From Streptomyces asiaticus (GTDB lineage: Bacteria > Actinomycetota > Actinomycetes > Streptomycetales > Streptomycetaceae): 64,000 nucleotides of DNA. The notes under the pieces were generated by a model. The model saw nothing but the letters and a program-made list of their open reading frames with translations, was not told the origin of the DNA and searched no databases. The position numbers and the translations under genes were made by a program. Location of the stretch: positions 1,612,001 through 1,676,000 of the forward strand of contig NZ_JAGSHX010000006.1 of the NCBI RefSeq assembly GCF_018138715.1, given 5' to 3'. Shown piece by piece: positions 17,788 through 26,826 of the stretch. The first letter of the stretch is position 1. Each line of letters begins with the position of its first letter.

Positions 17788-19923
17788 GTGACGTATGACA
17801 ACGATGCCGTGCGCGCGGTGCTGGACGCCGCCCGCGCCGAGGGGCGCACGGCGCTGACCGCCCCGGAGGGGAAACGGATCACCGACGCGTACGGTATCCC
17901 CACCCCGGCCGAAGGGCTGGCGGAGTCCGCCGACGAGGCGGTGGCGCTCGCCGACCGGATCGGCTTCCCCGTCGTCCTCAAGATCGTGTCCCCGGACATC
18001 CTGCACAAGACCGACGCGGGCGGGGTGCGGGTGGGGCTGGCCTCCTGCGCCGAGGTGCGGAGCGCGTTCACCACGATCGTCGACAACGCCCGTGGCTACG
18101 ACGCGAAGGCCCGGATCCTGGGCGTCCAGGTGCAGCAGATGATCCCGGACGGCGGCCAGGAGGTCATCGTCGGCGCGGTCACCGACCCCACCTTCGGGAA
18201 GGTCGTGGCATTCGGGCTCGGCGGGGTGCTGGTGGAGGTGCTGAAGGACATCACCTTCCGGCTGGCCCCGGCGACCGAGGACGAGGCGCTGTCGATGCTG
18301 GGCGGGATCCGCGCCGCCGAGGTGCTGCGCGGGGTGCGCGGCGGCGAGGCGGTGGACCGCGCGGCGCTCGCTGATCTGATCGTGCGGGTCTCCCGGCTGG
18401 TGGCGGACTTCCCCGAGATCACGGAGGTCGATCTCAACCCGGTGTTCGCCACCGCGAGCGGGGTGCTCGCCGCCGATGTGCGGCTGCTGATCGGGGACCC
18501 GGCCCCGCGCACGCGCCGCCGCTACTCGCGCGAGGAGATCCTGGCCTCGATGCGCCGGCTGATGCAGCCGCGCTCGGTGGCGGTGATCGGCGCCTCCAAC
18601 GAGCCGGGGAAGATCGGCAATTCGGTGATGCGCAACCTCATCGACGGCGGCTTCCCCGGGGAGATCCACCCGGTGAACCCCAAGGCCGACGACATCCTGG
18701 GCCGCAAGGCGTACAAGACCGTCACGGACGTCCCCGGCGAAGTGGACGTGGCCGTCTTCGCGATCCCCGCGAAGTTCGTGCCCGCCGCGCTGGAGGAGGT
18801 CGGCCGCAAGGGCATCCCGAACGCGGTGCTGATCCCGTCCGGCTTCGCCGAGACCGGTGAACACGAGCTCCAGGACCGGATCGTGGCCATCGCCGAGGAG
18901 CACGGGGTGCGGCTGCTGGGGCCCAACATCTACGGCTACTACTCCACCTGGCAGGACCTGTGTGCCACCTTCTGCACCCCGTACGACGTCAAGGGGCCGG
19001 TGGCGCTCACCTCGCAGTCCGGTGGCATCGGGATGGCCATCCTCGGCTTCGCCCGGACGACCAAGACCGGGGTCTCGGCGATCGTCGGCCTCGGCAACAA
19101 GTCGGACCTGGACGAGGACGACCTGCTCACCTGGTTCGGTGAGGACGACCGCACCCAGTGCATCGCGATGCACCTGGAGGACCTCAAGGACGGCCGGGCC
19201 TTCGTGGAGGCGGCACGGGCCACGGTGCCCCGGAAGCCGGTGGTGGTCCTCAAGGCGGGCCGTACGGCGGCGGGCGCCAAGGCGGCCGGGTCCCACACCG
19301 GCGCGCTGGCCGGGGACGACGCGGTCTACGACGACATCCTGCGGCAGGCCGGGGTGATCCGGGCGCCGGGCCTGGGCGAGATGCTGGAGTACGCGCGGGC
19401 GCTGCCCGTGCTGCCCGCGCCCCAGGGTGACAACGTCGTCATCATCACCGGCGCCGGGGGCTCGGGGGTGCTGCTGTCGGACGCGATCGTCGACAACGGG
19501 CTGTCCCTGATGGAGATCCCCGACGATCTGGACGCCGCCTTCCGCCGCTTCATCCCGCCGTTCGGCGCGGCCGGGAACCCGGTGGACATCACCGGCGGCG
19601 AACCGCCGTCCACCTACGAGGCGACCATCCGGCTGGGCCTGGAGGATCCGCGGATCCACGCCCTGGTCCTGGGCTACTGGCACACCATCGTCACCCCGCC
19701 GATGGTGTTCGCCGAGCTGACCGCGCGGGTCGTCGAGGAGTTCCGCGCGCGGGGCATCGCCAAACCGGTGGTGGCCTCGCTCGCGGGCGACACCGAGGTC
19801 GAGGAGGCGTGCGCGTACCTCTTCGAGCGTGGGGTCGTGGCTTATCCGTACACCACCGAGAAGCCGGTGGCCGTCCTGGGCGCCAAGTACCGCTGGGCCC
19901 GTTCGGCGGGGTTGCTCACCTAA
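17788..19923 (+). CDS. Fused ADP-forming acyl-CoA ligase (ATP-grasp plus CoA-binding domains)
   Basis: 711 residues; the GTG start is 2 bases after the frc stop. Residues ~1-235 are an ATP-grasp domain (VVLKIVSPDILHKTDAGGV, GVQVQQMI, EVDLNPVFA). Residues ~250-375 are a CoA-binding Rossmann domain (RSVAVIGASNEPGKIGNSV, IHPVNPKA), and the rest is the succinyl-CoA-ligase-like domain containing AGSHTGALAG, whose His is the phosphotransfer residue of ADP-forming acetyl-CoA synthetases. It would make or break an acyl-CoA with ATP. In this operon it could make the formyl-CoA or oxalyl-CoA that Frc needs to begin cycling, or capture energy from formyl-CoA; this is inference. Confidence 0.82.
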   Translation: MTYDNDAVRAVLDAARAEGRTALTAPEGKRITDAYGIPTPAEGLAESADEAVALADRIGFPVVLKIVSPDILHKTDAGGVRVGLASCAEVRSAFTTIVDNARGYDAKARILGVQVQQMIPDGGQEVIVGAVTDPTFGKVVAFGLGGVLVEVLKDITFRLAPATEDEALSMLGGIRAAEVLRGVRGGEAVDRAALADLIVRVSRLVADFPEITEVDLNPVFATASGVLAADVRLLIGDPAPRTRRRYSREEILASMRRLMQPRSVAVIGASNEPGKIGNSVMRNLIDGGFPGEIHPVNPKADDILGRKAYKTVTDVPGEVDVAVFAIPAKFVPAALEEVGRKGIPNAVLIPSGFAETGEHELQDRIVAIAEEHGVRLLGPNIYGYYSTWQDLCATFCTPYDVKGPVALTSQSGGIGMAILGFARTTKTGVSAIVGLGNKSDLDEDDLLTWFGEDDRTQCIAMHLEDLKDGRAFVEAARATVPRKPVVVLKAGRTAAGAKAAGSHTGALAGDDAVYDDILRQAGVIRAPGLGEMLEYARALPVLPAPQGDNVVIITGAGGSGVLLSDAIVDNGLSLMEIPDDLDAAFRRFIPPFGAAGNPVDITGGEPPSTYEATIRLGLEDPRIHALVLGYWHTIVTPPMVFAELTARVVEEFRARGIAKPVVASLAGDTEVEEACAYLFERGVVAYPYTTEKPVAVLGAKYRWARSAGLLT

Positions 19924-20021
19924 GCGCTCCGCTGGAAGTGCCCCGACCCGCCGTCGATCGTCTGCGGCGCCGTCGTGGCTGGTCGCGCCCGCGTGGCGGA
20001 GCCGCACATCGACACGGCCCC

Positions 20022-20038
20022 GCGCCCCTTCGGGGCGC
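20022..20038 (+). terminator. Possible terminator or attenuator before the OFA gene
   Basis: A 7-bp stem, GCGCCCC paired with GGGGCGC around a TTC loop, lies 98 bases after the acyl-CoA ligase stop and 112 bases before the transporter start. It may separate the two transcription units; there is no T-run. Confidence 0.4.
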
Positions 20039-20150
20039 CACCGAACCGCGGCCGACTTCCACCGATCCGCAGAGCAACCCGCGTTTCCCGGAGCACGAAG
20101 AGTTTGGACAGGGGGCGCTGGCCGGGTTCCTTCGAAGCCAAGGGGACGAC

Positions 20151-21542
20151 ATGAGCACAGCAGAACAGCCGGAAGGGGCCCTCCCCTTCCGTGAAGTGCG
20201 GGACAGCAAGGGACGTACGTATCGCATCGGCGAGACCGACCGCGACATCCTGGGCCACAGCCGGAAGCTGATGGTCTATCTGCCGTGGATCGCGATGATG
20301 GCCATCAGCGTGTCCGAGTACGCGTACGGCTCGGCGGAGGACACGCTCTCGGAGGCGCACGGCTGGACCCAGAGCAACACCTTCTGGATCCTGAGCGTCT
20401 GGGTCTTCTTCCAGGCGGGCATCGCCTTCCCGGCCGGATGGCTGCGGGAGAAGGGGATCCTGACCGCCCGACGGGCGATGTTCCTGGGTGCGGGGCTGTG
20501 TCTGATCGGCTTCCTGGCCCTCTCCCACCTCGACAACGTCTTCGCGGCGATCGTCGGCTTCGGTGTCATCGGCGGGCTCGGCTCCGGGTTCGTCTACGCC
20601 ACCTGCATCAATATGGTGGGCAAGTGGTTCCCGGAGCGGCGCGGGGCGAAGACGGGGTTCGTCAACGGAGGGTTCGCCTACGGCGCGCTGCCGTTCATCT
20701 TCATCTTCAACTACTGGTTCGACACCGGGAACTTCGACGAGGTCCTGGACCTCATCGGGGTCTATGTGCTGATCGTCGTGGCGGTCTGCGCCTGGTTCTT
20801 CAAGGACCCGCCGAAGAACTGGTGGCCCGCCGACATCGACCCGCTGAGCTACGCCGGGAACGCCAAGGGCGCGGCGAGCCTGGCGAAGAACCCGCCGGCG
20901 GTGCGGCAGTACACGCCCAAGGAGGCCATCAAGTCCGGGATGCTGCCGCTGATGTGGGTGTCCCTGGTGCTCACCGCGGGAGTGTCCATCTTCGGGATCT
21001 CCTTCCAGGTCGACTACGCCAAGGAGGTGGGCTTCGGCCCGCTGGTGGCGGCCTCGTCCATGGGCATCATGTCCGTCGTCAACGGTGTCGGACGCGGGGT
21101 GGTCGGCTGGCTCTCGGACCTGTGGGGGCGGAAGACGACGCTGGTCTTCGTCATCGTGGTGCTCGGCCTCGCCCAGTTCGGGGTGATCTGGGCCGGCAAC
21201 ATCCACAACGAGGCGCTGTTCCTCTTCTTCGCCTTCCTCTCCGGGTTCGGCGGCGGCGCCTTCTACCCGATGTTCGCGGCGCTGACCCCGGACTACTTCG
21301 GGGAGAACTACAACGCCACCAACTACGGCCTGGTGTACAGCGGAAAGCTGGTCAGCGGGCTGTTCGGCGGCGGCCTCGGCTCGATGGTGGTCGACTCCTG
21401 GGGCTACGACGGCGCGTACGCGTTCGCCGGAGGCATCTCCATGCTGGCGGCCGCGGTGGCCCTGCTGCTGCGGCAGCCAGGCCGGCCGCGGGCCCGGGGC
21501 ATCGCCCCGAACCCACAGCCGATCAGCCGCGAGGCGGTCTAG
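20151..21542 (+). CDS. OFA-family oxalate/formate antiporter (MFS)
   Basis: 463 residues from an ATG with AAGGGGA upstream. Twelve membrane segments are apparent, with the MFS loop motif GWLSDLWGRKTT after the seventh. It resembles OFA (oxalate/formate antiporter) proteins: long first-half helices, GFGVIGGLGSGFVYATCINMVGKWFPERRG, and PMFAALTPDYFGENYNATNYGLVYSGKLVSG. Arg315 in NGVGRG and Lys399 in YSGKLV could be the two basic residues that bind the dicarboxylate in Oxalobacter OxlT, but this rests on context, not an alignment. It ends 36 bases from a convergent gene. Proposed role: oxalate uptake, perhaps with formate exit. Confidence 0.88.
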   Translation: MSTAEQPEGALPFREVRDSKGRTYRIGETDRDILGHSRKLMVYLPWIAMMAISVSEYAYGSAEDTLSEAHGWTQSNTFWILSVWVFFQAGIAFPAGWLREKGILTARRAMFLGAGLCLIGFLALSHLDNVFAAIVGFGVIGGLGSGFVYATCINMVGKWFPERRGAKTGFVNGGFAYGALPFIFIFNYWFDTGNFDEVLDLIGVYVLIVVAVCAWFFKDPPKNWWPADIDPLSYAGNAKGAASLAKNPPAVRQYTPKEAIKSGMLPLMWVSLVLTAGVSIFGISFQVDYAKEVGFGPLVAASSMGIMSVVNGVGRGVVGWLSDLWGRKTTLVFVIVVLGLAQFGVIWAGNIHNEALFLFFAFLSGFGGGAFYPMFAALTPDYFGENYNATNYGLVYSGKLVSGLFGGGLGSMVVDSWGYDGAYAFAGGISMLAAAVALLLRQPGRPRARGIAPNPQPISREAV

Positions 21543-21545
21543 GCG

Positions 21546-21578
21546 GGGCCGTCCGGCCCGGCCGCGAGGGGCCCTCGC
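21546..21578. terminator. Bidirectional terminator between convergent genes
   Basis: Two adjacent hairpins fill the 36-bp gap: GGGCCG-TC-CGGCCC (21546-21559) and GCGAGGG-G-CCCTCGC (21564-21578). Their placement between converging stops suggests termination in both directions. Confidence 0.65.
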
Positions 21579-22625
21579 TCAGCCCCGTCCGCCGCACCGC
21601 AGCGACCGCAGATAGCGGGCGGAGCGGCGGGCGGTGGTGAGCGAATCGGCGGGCTGGTCGTGCTCCACCATCCAGTGGTGGTCACGCCGCCCGCCATGGG
21701 TCTTGCCCACCGCGCTGAGGAAGCGGCGGTAATCGATGTCACCGTCCCCGACGTCCACCATCCGGTAGCCGTCGGGGACGGTCTCGTCGTGCTCCCCGTC
21801 CTTGACGTGGAAGAGCGGATAGCGGTGCGGGGCCCGCAGGACGTAGTTCAGCGGCTCGAAGGGCGCCGGAGAGCCGTCGGCCTTCCTTCCGAAGCGGTAC
21901 TGAGCCACATACGCCCAGTAGATGTCCATCTCCAGATGGACCAGCTCGGGGTCGGTCTCGGCGAGCAGCACATCGTAGAGGCGGACGTCCGGCCGGTCGG
22001 TGGCGAAGGAGAACTCCTCGGCGTGGTTGTGCTGGTAGAACTTCAACCCGCGCGCCTTGGCGGCCGCGCCGTAGGTGTTGAACTCCTCCGCACAGCGCTT
22101 CCAGCCGTCCACCGTGGAGCCGTAGCGCCAGGGCCCGGAGGCGGTGCCCACATGCGGCAGGCCGAGCGCCTCGGCGTCGTCGAGCACCTGGGTGAGATTG
22201 GTGGCGAAGGTGTACGCCTTCGGGTCGTCGGAGTAGTAGCCGACGTGGCTGCCGATACCGCGCAGCCCGTTGTCCCGCATCAGCCGCTTGAGCTGCTTGA
22301 GAGTGATGTCGCCGGTGCCCTGGGTGTAGCCGGCGAACTCCACCTGGTCGTAGCCGTACCGGGCCAGTTCCTCGAAGACACCGGCGAAGCCGATGGACTG
22401 CACCTGGTCGCGGAGGGTGTAGAGCTGGATGCCGAGGTGGCCGCGGGGCACCAGCGGGCCGCCCCGGCCGTTCTGGGCCGACGCGGCGGTGGTGGTGCCC
22501 GTCTGGGCGGCCGTGGCGGTGCCGGTGCCGAGCAGACCGGCGGCCGTGGCGCCTGCGGCGACGCCGAGGAATCTGCGGCGGCGGAGGGTCTCGGCGAGTT
22601 CGGGGTTGTCCTGGGCCCTCTTCAC
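21579..22625 (-). CDS. Tat-exported sugar phosphate isomerase/epimerase-like protein
   Basis: 348 residues; the GTG start overlaps the preceding stop (GTGA). Residues 14-40 hold a twin-arginine signal (LRRRRFLGVAAGATAAGLL) and the mature protein starts after a Thr/Ala/Gly linker. The AP-endonuclease-2/xylose-isomerase-like TIM barrel shows LGIQLYTLRDQV, YGYDQVEFAGY, FYQHNHAEEF, LHLEMD-type VHLEMDIYW and FHVKDGEHDE, including the metal-binding Glu/Asp/His positions. Export is unusual for this mostly cytosolic family. It is the last gene of the eight-gene ebo-like operon, so it may act on the operon's product outside the membrane, or be an unrelated 3-keto-glycoside-type lyase. Confidence 0.82.
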   Translation of the reverse strand: MKRAQDNPELAETLRRRRFLGVAAGATAAGLLGTGTATAAQTGTTTAASAQNGRGGPLVPRGHLGIQLYTLRDQVQSIGFAGVFEELARYGYDQVEFAGYTQGTGDITLKQLKRLMRDNGLRGIGSHVGYYSDDPKAYTFATNLTQVLDDAEALGLPHVGTASGPWRYGSTVDGWKRCAEEFNTYGAAAKARGLKFYQHNHAEEFSFATDRPDVRLYDVLLAETDPELVHLEMDIYWAYVAQYRFGRKADGSPAPFEPLNYVLRAPHRYPLFHVKDGEHDETVPDGYRMVDVGDGDIDYRRFLSAVGKTHGGRRDHHWMVEHDQPADSLTTARRSARYLRSLRCGGRG

Positions 22626-24043
22626 GGGGTGTCTCCTTCGGTTGCGTTCGTCAGGCCGGCGAGGCGGAGGAGCAGGTTCTTGACGTCGGTGGCGGCCACT
22701 TCGCCGCTCACCGCGCCGGGCTGGGAGCAGAGCAGGACGGGCCCGTCCTCCTCGCGGTCCGGGAGGCGGCCGTGGCTGCCGCGCACCGGGGACGGATCGA
22801 GCGGGACGACGGCCATGCGGTAGCGCATCCCCGTCTTCTTGCGGGCCAGCGCGGTGGCGGCCCGCACCCGCACATAGGGGTCCTTGGGGTCCATGAACAG
22901 CTCGGCCGGGTCATAGCCGGGCTTGCGGTGGATCTCCACCAGCTGGGCGAAGTCGGGGGCGCGGGCGTCGTCGAGCCAGTAGTAGTACGTGAACCAGGCG
23001 TCCGGCGCGGCCACCGCGACCAGCTCGCCGGACCGGGGGTGGTCCAGGCCGTGGGCCTTCTTGCCCTCGTCGTCGAGGAGTTCGGCGATGCCGGGCAGTC
23101 CGGACAGGGCGGCGCGGGTGGCGTCCAGGTCTTCCGCGCGGCGCACATACACATGGGCGAGCTGGTGGTCGGCGACCGCGAAGGCGCGGGAGGCGCCGGG
23201 GTCCAGGTACTCCATGCCGTCCTGGGTGTGCACCTCCAGCAGCCCGGCGCGGCGCAGCGCCCGGTTGATGTCCACCGGCCGGGAGACCCGGGTGATGCCG
23301 TACTCGGAGAGCGCCACGACGGTGCGGCCGCGGGCGGTGGCGTCGTCGAGCAGCGGGCCGAGGGCGGTGTCGAGTTCGGCGGCGGCGGAGTGGGCGCGGG
23401 GGTCGTCGGGGCCGTACCGCTGGAGGTCGTAGTCCAGATGCGGAAGGTAGGTCAGCACCAGATCGGTGGGGCTGGTGCGCAGGATGTGGCGGGTGGCGTC
23501 GATGATCCACTGCGAGGAGACCAGGTCCGCGCCCGGCCCCCAGAAGTGGAAGAGGGGGAAGGTGCCGAGCTTCGCGGTGAGCTCGTCGTGCAGCGCGGGC
23601 GGCCGGGTGTAGCAGTCCGGCTCCTTGCGGCCGTCGGCGTAGTAGACGGGGCGCGGGGTGACGGTGATGTCGGTGTCCGAGCCCATCGCGTACCACCAGC
23701 AGATGTTGGCCACGGTGTAGCCCGGGTGGGCGCGGCGGGCGGCGTCCCACAGCTTGTCGCCGCCGACCAGCCCGTTGTGCTGCCGCCACAGCAGCACCTC
23801 GCCCATCTCGCGGAAGTACCAGCCGTTGCCGACGATGCCGTGCTCGGCGGGGGTGGTGCCGGTGAGGAACGTCGACTGGGCGGCGCAGGTGACGGCGGGC
23901 AGCACGGTGCCCAGCGCGGCGCGCGAGCCGGAGCGGCCGAGCGCCCTGAGGCGTGGCATGTGGTCCAGCAGCCGTGGGGTGAGCCCGACGACGTCGAGGA
24001 CGAGCAGGGGGGTGGGGCCGGTCCCGTGGCTCAGGTCGCTCAT
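22622..24043 (-). CDS. Alkaline phosphatase superfamily phosphodiesterase (EboF-like)
   Basis: 473 residues, ATG overlapping the EboE-like stop. It belongs to the nucleotide pyrophosphatase/phosphodiesterase branch. Asp17 (VLDVVG) and the nucleophile Thr52 in LPAVTCAAQSTFLTGT are in place, as are His202/Asp204 in LPHLDYDLQRYG and a late His in ADHQLAHVYV. The usual metal motif SDHG is instead SEYG (Glu247, Tyr248), which I believe is typical of this subgroup rather than a defect. No signal peptide is seen, so it would act in the cytosol on a phosphoester or diphosphate intermediate. Its neighbours match those of eboF in described ebo clusters. Confidence 0.82.
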   Translation of the reverse strand: MSDLSHGTGPTPLLVLDVVGLTPRLLDHMPRLRALGRSGSRAALGTVLPAVTCAAQSTFLTGTTPAEHGIVGNGWYFREMGEVLLWRQHNGLVGGDKLWDAARRAHPGYTVANICWWYAMGSDTDITVTPRPVYYADGRKEPDCYTRPPALHDELTAKLGTFPLFHFWGPGADLVSSQWIIDATRHILRTSPTDLVLTYLPHLDYDLQRYGPDDPRAHSAAAELDTALGPLLDDATARGRTVVALSEYGITRVSRPVDINRALRRAGLLEVHTQDGMEYLDPGASRAFAVADHQLAHVYVRRAEDLDATRAALSGLPGIAELLDDEGKKAHGLDHPRSGELVAVAAPDAWFTYYYWLDDARAPDFAQLVEIHRKPGYDPAELFMDPKDPYVRVRAATALARKKTGMRYRMAVVPLDPSPVRGSHGRLPDREEDGPVLLCSQPGAVSGEVAATDVKNLLLRLAGLTNATEGDTP

Positions 24044-25218
24044 GGCAGCTCCTTGAGGCCGAGGTCGGTCAGCAGGTCGCGGGCGAGGGCGAGTTCGGCG
24101 GCGATGCCGTCGGCGAGCCGGTCGCGGGTGCGCGGGCGCAGCTCGGGCGGGAGCGCCTGCCAGGTGTAGGTCTCCACTTCGAGGTGGTGGGTCAGCGGGG
24201 CGGGCCCGCCGACGAGACGGGCCAGGGCGTCGGCGAGCACCGGGAGGGTGGAGGTGAGCGGGGGCTCGGGCGGGGCGTGCAGGGGCACGTGGAAGTGGGA
24301 CCGCCAGGGCGCGGCGTCCGCAAGCCCGCCGCCGAGCGCCTGGTCGAGGTCGTCGGTGCCGGTGACGCCGCCCTCGGGGGCCCGGGTGCGGGTCTGGTGG
24401 AGGAAGCGGGGCTCGGCGAAGGCCGCGAGGGCCTCCCGTACGGCGGGCCGCCCCGGGTCCTCGGCGTGCAGCGCGGCGGACAGCTGCGCCTTGACGACCG
24501 CGACCCCGGCGGCGGTGAGCGCGTCTGTGGCCGTGTGCGGATCCTCGAACTGCGTCGCCAGGTGGCAGGTGTCCAGGCAGACGCCGACGCGGTCCAGGGG
24601 CGGGCCGCCGGGCGCGGTCAGCGCCTCGATGGCCTGCGCGGTGGTCTCCACCGTGCAGCCGGGCTCGGGCTCCAGGCCGATGCGGACGGAGCGGCCGGTG
24701 AGCTCCTGGATGGCGTCGAGCCGCTGGGCGAGGGTGGTCAGGTGACGGCGGGCGGCGCGGGCGGCCTCGGCGTCGAACGGGGCGCGCCAGGCGAGCGGCA
24801 GGGTGGAGACGGAGCCGTCGGTGATGTCGTCGGGAAGCAGCGCGGCCAGCAGCCGGGCCAGATGGGTGGTGTGCTCCAGCCGCTCCGGATCGGTCCAGTC
24901 GGGCTTGTAGACGCGGTACTTGACCTCCTGGGCGCCGAACCCCTCGTACGGGAAGCCGTTGAGGGTGACCACCTCCAGGCCGCGGGTGTCCAGCGCGGTG
25001 CGCAGCCTGCGCAGTTCGGCGGGGTCGGAGCTCAGGGTGCGGGCGGCGTCGCGGGCCAGCCACAGGCCGATGCCGAGCCGGTCGCGGCCGAGGCGGCGGC
25101 GCACCGGTTCGCAGTGCAGCCGGAGCTGCTCCACGACGCCGTCGAGGTCTTCGGCGGGGTGGACATTGGTGCAGTAGGCGAGGTGGACGGTGGAGCCGTC
25201 GGGGTGGCGGAAGCGCAT
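24040..25218 (-). CDS. eboE: EboE-like metabolite traffic protein (TIM barrel)
   Basis: 392 residues from the ATG at 25218; in-frame sequence upstream belongs to another gene. The fold is xylose-isomerase-like: LAYCTNVHPAEDLDGV at the start, GLWLARDAARTL, LNGFPYEGFGAQEVKYRVYKPDW, LEPEPGC (Glu ligands), GVCLDTCHLATQFE, and HFHVPLH near the end. This order is characteristic of the EboE family. Ebo proteins are required for moving scytonemin precursors to the periplasm in cyanobacteria; the biochemical activity of EboE is unknown. It starts 10 bases after the TatD-like gene. Confidence 0.85.
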   Translation of the reverse strand: MRFRHPDGSTVHLAYCTNVHPAEDLDGVVEQLRLHCEPVRRRLGRDRLGIGLWLARDAARTLSSDPAELRRLRTALDTRGLEVVTLNGFPYEGFGAQEVKYRVYKPDWTDPERLEHTTHLARLLAALLPDDITDGSVSTLPLAWRAPFDAEAARAARRHLTTLAQRLDAIQELTGRSVRIGLEPEPGCTVETTAQAIEALTAPGGPPLDRVGVCLDTCHLATQFEDPHTATDALTAAGVAVVKAQLSAALHAEDPGRPAVREALAAFAEPRFLHQTRTRAPEGGVTGTDDLDQALGGGLADAAPWRSHFHVPLHAPPEPPLTSTLPVLADALARLVGGPAPLTHHLEVETYTWQALPPELRPRTRDRLADGIAAELALARDLLTDLGLKELP

Positions 25219-25228
25219 GAGGTCCTCC

Positions 25229-26116
25229 TCACCATTCCGTCGGCGCGGCGGCGGGGGCGCCACCGCCGCGCAGGATGGAGTTGCCCTCGTGGGTGGCGGT
25301 GGCCGCGGTCTCCTCGGCGTCGAGGTCCAGGTCCAGACGGCCGCTGAGCCCGTAGAACGCGACCGGGTTGCGCCACAGCACCAGGTCGACGTCGTCCTCG
25401 CTGAAGCCCTCGGCACGCATCAGGTCGCCGACCTTGCGGGTCTTGAGCGGGTCGCTCCTCCCCCAGTCGGCGGCGGAGTTGACCAGGACCTTCTCGGGCC
25501 CGTACGCGCGCAGGATCGCGACCATCCGCTCCTCGTCCATCTTGGTGTCGGGGTAGACCGAGAAGCCCAGCCAGCAGCCGCTGTCCTTGGCCTCCTTGAC
25601 GGTGGTCTCGTTGAGGTGGTCCACGAGGACGCGGTCCGGGGGCAGCGCGGACTCCCCGACGACGTCGAGGGTGCGGCGCAGCCCGGCCGGCTTGTCGCGG
25701 TGCGGGGTGTGGACGAGGGCGGGCAGCCCGTGGTCGGCGGCGAGCTGCAACTGGGCGGCGAGAGCGGTGTCCTCGGCGGGGGTCATCGAGTCGTAGCCGA
25801 TCTCGCCCACGGCCACGACGCCGTCCTTGACGAGATAGCGCGGCAGCTCGTCCAGGACGGGGGCGCAGCGCGGGTCGTTGGCCTCCTTGGGGTTGAGCGC
25901 GAGGGTGCAGTGGTGGGCGATGCCGTGCTGGGCGGCCCGGAAGGGCTCCCAGCCGAGGAGGGAGTCGAAGTAGTCGTAGAAGCTGGCGGGCGAGGTGCGG
26001 GGCTGCCCGAGCCAGAAGGACGGCTCGACGAGGGCGCGCACCCCCGCGGCGTACATGGCCTCGTAGTCGTCGGTGGTGCGGGAGGTCATATGGATGTGGG
26101 GATCGAAGATGCGCAT
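25229..26116 (-). CDS. eboB: TatD-family metal-dependent hydrolase (EboB-like)
   Basis: 295 residues; the start overlaps the EboA-like stop (TGATG). The amidohydrolase metal ligands are all recognisable: HxH in DPHIHM (residues 6-8), Glu in VGEIGYDS, His in LVHTPH, His in VDHLNE and Asp in NSAADWG. This matches TatD-like hydrolases found as EboB in ebo clusters. The substrate is unknown. The last ~30 residues are Ala/Glu/Gly-rich and probably disordered. Location in the coupled operon argues against a general DNase role of TatD type. Confidence 0.85.
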   Translation of the reverse strand: MRIFDPHIHMTSRTTDDYEAMYAAGVRALVEPSFWLGQPRTSPASFYDYFDSLLGWEPFRAAQHGIAHHCTLALNPKEANDPRCAPVLDELPRYLVKDGVVAVGEIGYDSMTPAEDTALAAQLQLAADHGLPALVHTPHRDKPAGLRRTLDVVGESALPPDRVLVDHLNETTVKEAKDSGCWLGFSVYPDTKMDEERMVAILRAYGPEKVLVNSAADWGRSDPLKTRKVGDLMRAEGFSEDDVDLVLWRNPVAFYGLSGRLDLDLDAEETAATATHEGNSILRGGGAPAAAPTEW

Positions 26117-26826
26117 CAGGACTCCTCGCGGGTCAGGGCGCGGGGCGCGCCGGGCAGGGCGCGGGTCATGGCCAGTACGCGGTCGAGATCGCCGGGCACG
26201 GGGCGCCCGGCGGCGGTGCGCTCACGGGCGTAGTCGCCGAGCATGCGGCCCAGCTCGGCGTCCCCGTGCGCCCGCCGCTCCCAGTCGGCCACGGCGGTGA
26301 GGGGCACACCCGTGAACAGGCACTTGAGCACGGCCTGCCGCCAGCTGTGCGGCGGGAGGTGCCGAGCGGCGTACGGCCCGACGGCGGCGGCCACGAGCCG
26401 GGTGTCGTTGGTCCGCAGGGCGTCCTCGACGAGCGGTACGGCATCGGGCCCGGCGAAGAGCCCGAGATGCGGAAGCGCCCGCAGCACGGCCCGGCGCTCG
26501 GCGCCCGTCCCGTGCGCGTACAGCCTCGCGACGGTGGACGCGTCCGCGCGCGCGGCGTGGAGGATGAGGACGCGGGCGGCGTCGGGGAGGTCGTGGGGGG
26601 CGAGGTCGTCGGCGGCGGGTTGGGGGGCGAGGTCGTCCGCGGCGGTCCGGGGGGTGCGGACGTGGCGGCCCGCGGAGGCGAAGTCCAGCTCCCAGCGGGC
26701 GGGGCCGGGCGCGTCGGGGCGCGGTCCGGATGTCGCCGCGTCCGTCAGGGCGCCGTCCAGCCAGGCGCGGCCCGCCTCGTCCAGCCGCCGCTCCACGGCG
26801 GCGCGGAGCTCGGTCACGGTCAGCAT
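26116..26826 (-). CDS. eboA: EboA-domain protein
   Basis: 236 residues, overlapping the upstream isomerase gene by 7 bases. Mostly helical with HEAT-like character: GAERRAVLRALPHL, DAVPLVEDALRTNDTRLVAAAVGPYAARHLPPHSWRQAVLKCLFTGVPL is the EboA family core (shown here in parts, ~105-185). A duplicated DDLAP...AADDLAP stretch (~65-80) is a small internal repeat. EboA has no known catalytic activity; it defines ebo clusters. The C-terminal ~35 residues are basic. Confidence 0.82.
   Translation of the reverse strand: MLTVTELRAAVERRLDEAGRAWLDGALTDAATSGPRPDAPGPARWELDFASAGRHVRTPRTAADDLAPQPAADDLAPHDLPDAARVLILHAARADASTVARLYAHGTGAERRAVLRALPHLGLFAGPDAVPLVEDALRTNDTRLVAAAVGPYAARHLPPHSWRQAVLKCLFTGVPLTAVADWERRAHGDAELGRMLGDYARERTAAGRPVPGDLDRVLAMTRALPGAPRALTREES

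Noticed and set aside
15134..20007. Two very long minus-strand frames opposite oxc, frc and the acyl-CoA ligase
   Set aside because: They lack recognisable domains and overlap three strongly supported plus-strand enzymes.
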